Shown in pieces: positions 13,896-15,529 of a stretch of 15,529 nucleotides of DNA. This stretch comes from an uncultured Bacilli bacterium (lineage in GTDB: Bacteria > Bacillota_I > Bacilli_A > RF39 > UBA660). The stretch lies in contig CANQPR010000022.1 in NCBI GenBank assembly GCA_947625715.1, positions 1-15,529 of the forward strand, written 5' to 3'. The position numbers were made by a program, and so were the translations under genes. Under the pieces are notes generated by a model. It was not told where the DNA came from and did no database searches. It saw only the letters and a list, made by a program, of their open reading frames with translations. The first letter of the stretch is position 1. Every line of letters begins with the position of its first letter.

Positions 13896-15529
13896 CTAAT
13901 CAAAAGAAACACCTTCCCATGATGGATGGACATATTTATCCGGTTTATTTGCCGGACAATTACCAAGATAACCAAACATATACGTTGTTTTAGCCCCATC
14001 TTTATGGATAAAGTTTGGTCCGTATGTAATTTTCGTTAATTTTGTTGCCCCAGAAAACATAGAATTCATATTTGTTACATTGCTGGTATCAAAAGTACTT
14101 ATATCTAATTCTTCTATATTACTCATTCCACTAAACATATCATTCATATCTTCTACACTACTTGTGTTAAAATTACTTAAATCTAATTCTTCTATACTAC
14201 TCATTCCAGAAAACATATCATTCATATCTTCTACACTACTTGTGTTAAAATTACTTAAATCTAATTCTTCTATACTACTCATTCCAGAAAACATATCCCC
14301 CATATATATTACACTACTTGTATTAAAATTTTCGCCAAATGTTAAGGATTGGAGATTATTCATTTCTTCAAACATATAACTCATATCTTTTACACTACTT
14401 GTATTAAAACTACTTATATCTAATTCTTGTAAACTTTGGTCATTAGAAAACATATCACTCATATCTGTTACATTACGAGTATCAAAATTTTCGCCAAATG
14501 TTAATGTTTGAAGACTTCTCATTACATCAAACATATTTTCCATTGCTGTTACATTACTCGTATTAAAATTACTTAAATCTAATTCTTTGAGACTGCTCAT
14601 AGAATCAAACATATGATTCATATTTGTTACGCCACGAGTATCTAGATTTTTAATTCCTTCTATTTGAGTTACTTTATTAAAAGTATAAAATAAATAGCTA
14701 CTATCTATATTTAATTTTATTCCACCATCTCCTTGTAAAAAACCTGTACAATTCGTATCTTCTGCATCACATACAACATAACTTTGAACCGCCTCTTCAT
14801 TTTCAGTAACACCTTCATTATATGGTCCATGTACTATTTGTCCTTCACTTTCTGTTTTTTCACTTTTCTTTGTTTCTATTACTATCTTTGTTAATTTATT
14901 TTTATATCCCCACATTCCTTTTGTATCAATTAAAGAAATTTTTCTTATTGTTCCACTATTAGCAAATTGGTCATATTTATATTCTGCACTTAAAGTTATC
15001 TTACCTTTCCATGTTGCATTTTGGGTTTCTTCATTTAATGGAGTTTTTTGGTCTAAATATAATAATAAATAATAATTTTTTATATCGTTAGCTTTTAAGG
15101 TTATATTTTTTAAACTATAAGCATGAAGGGATTCTTTTATAACTTTATTTGCATCGTTTAGTGGATTTGCTGTTAATTGAGTAGCTTTGTTTAATTTACT
15201 ATGGTAATCTGTTTCATATAATATGGCATCTACCCATTCATCAGCTAATTGTCTTTCAGCCTCTGCATTTAAGCTTTCTAAGTTTATGGTGGCACTTGCT
15301 TGACTATTACAATTATTAGTTATTGTAAAATGGTAAGGGGTTGCTGTACTCAAAAAACTTTCTAATTCATCATCTTCCATGGGATAAGCATTAGGAATAT
15401 CGATATCATTTTCACCTGTAAAATCAATACTAAGGCATTCGGTATTAACAACATTCTCTCCTGTTTGAGTGTTTGTATATTGCCAAAAAGCATAAGTTAT
15501 GCCAAAAGTAAAAATAACAAACCCTATTA
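13896..15529 (-). CDS. BspA-like (DUF285) leucine-rich-repeat surface protein, 5' end outside window
   Basis: At least 543 residues are visible. The frame stays open to the window edge, so the ATG at 15380 is internal. The visible N-terminus is a membrane helix (IGFVIFTFGITYAFW), then a domain with VVNTECLSIDF, NAYPM and PYHFTITNNCNS. This resembles the TasA/camelysin-like N-terminal domains common in surface proteins of uncultured Bacilli (from memory). A variable acidic linker precedes about nine DUF285 repeats of 26 residues (pattern F-N-T-S-x-V-x-x-M-x-x-M-F-x-x-M-x-x-L). Units beginning DLSNFN or DISSFN alternate with TFGENF units. It ends WEGVSFD with no sorting signal, so the N-terminal helix is the only visible anchor. 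BspA-type repeats mediate host or bacterial contacts in some pathogens; the role here is inferred. Confidence 0.9.
   Translation of the reverse strand, partial: IGFVIFTFGITYAFWQYTNTQTGENVVNTECLSIDFTGENDIDIPNAYPMEDDELESFLSTATPYHFTITNNCNSQASATINLESLNAEAERQLADEWVDAILYETDYHSKLNKATQLTANPLNDANKVIKESLHAYSLKNITLKANDIKNYYLLLYLDQKTPLNEETQNATWKGKITLSAEYKYDQFANSGTIRKISLIDTKGMWGYKNKLTKIVIETKKSEKTESEGQIVHGPYNEGVTENEEAVQSYVVCDAEDTNCTGFLQGDGGIKLNIDSSYLFYTFNKVTQIEGIKNLDTRGVTNMNHMFDSMSSLKELDLSNFNTSNVTAMENMFDVMRSLQTLTFGENFDTRNVTDMSDMFSNDQSLQELDISSFNTSSVKDMSYMFEEMNNLQSLTFGENFNTSSVIYMGDMFSGMSSIEELDLSNFNTSSVEDMNDMFSGMSSIEELDLSNFNTSSVEDMNDMFSGMSNIEELDISTFDTSNVTNMNSMFSGATKLTKITYGPNFIHKDGAKTTYMFGYLGNCPANKPDKYVHPSWEGVSFD
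14121..14276 (-). repeat. 78-bp tandem repeat inside the BspA-like gene
   Basis: 14121-14198 and 14199-14276 match at 76 of 78 bases. Each encodes one 26-residue DUF285 unit (SGMSSIEELDLSNFN...), and a third, diverged copy follows. The near identity indicates a recent in-frame duplication, and copy number could vary between strains. Confidence 0.9.

Noticed and set aside
14121..14288. Regular repeats as a CRISPR array
   Set aside because: The repeats are contiguous in-frame 26-codon units with no spacers, inside a coding gene.
15380..15380. ATG at 15380 as the true start of the BspA-like protein
   Set aside because: The frame is open upstream to the window edge and encodes a membrane helix and a plausible exported domain, so this Met is internal.
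1..15529. Use of the mycoplasma code (UGA as Trp)
   Set aside because: TGA ends three genes at exactly the expected lengths, and Trp is encoded by TGG.

Overview
The window is a compact, very AT-rich stretch in which every convincing gene lies on the minus strand. UGA is used as a stop (RlmB, SigH and the GGDEF protein end on TGA) and strong AGGAGG-type ribosome binding sites are present, so this is not a code-4 mollicute. The low GC, a SigH-type sigma factor and the partial Bacillus-like order rlmB-sigH-secE-nusG point to an uncultured Bacillota/Bacilli lineage, probably a host-associated gut commensal of the RF39/Erysipelotrichales kind. The lineage is an inference from gene style, not from a database match.

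Layout in transcription order, right to left. The right edge holds a 5'-truncated BspA-like (DUF285) surface protein with an N-terminal membrane anchor (13896-15529), closed by two tandem terminators. Next comes typA/bipA (11918-13720), with its own promoter and terminator. A three-gene operon follows: a small one-TM protein, a tandem solute-binding-domain/GGDEF membrane sensor whose signature motif is degenerate, and a YihY/BrkB membrane protein (8456-11812). Then comes rlmB-sigH-a membrane-anchored unknown (6346-8257), translationally coupled by TTGA and ATGA overlaps, followed by secE-nusG (5512-6257). yacP and rpmG, which separate these genes in Bacillus, are missing here, and rplK/rplA do not follow nusG.

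In their place is a gene for a 1682-residue secreted surface protein (329-5377). It has a signal peptide, an Asn-rich beta-helix-like head, 17 tandem modules of about 70 residues including a threefold higher-order repeat, and an NPQTG sorting signal. At the left edge is the first codons of another exported protein.

The strongest signal is regulatory. The only two long homopolymeric G tracts in the window (10 G each on the coding strand) both sit between the -35 and -10 boxes of a promoter, one before the giant adhesin and one before the left-edge exported-protein gene. This is the architecture of phase-variable promoters that switch by spacer-length slippage. I infer a phase-variable surface-protein locus beside conserved housekeeping genes. 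Internal DNA repeats in both surface proteins add a second source of variation.
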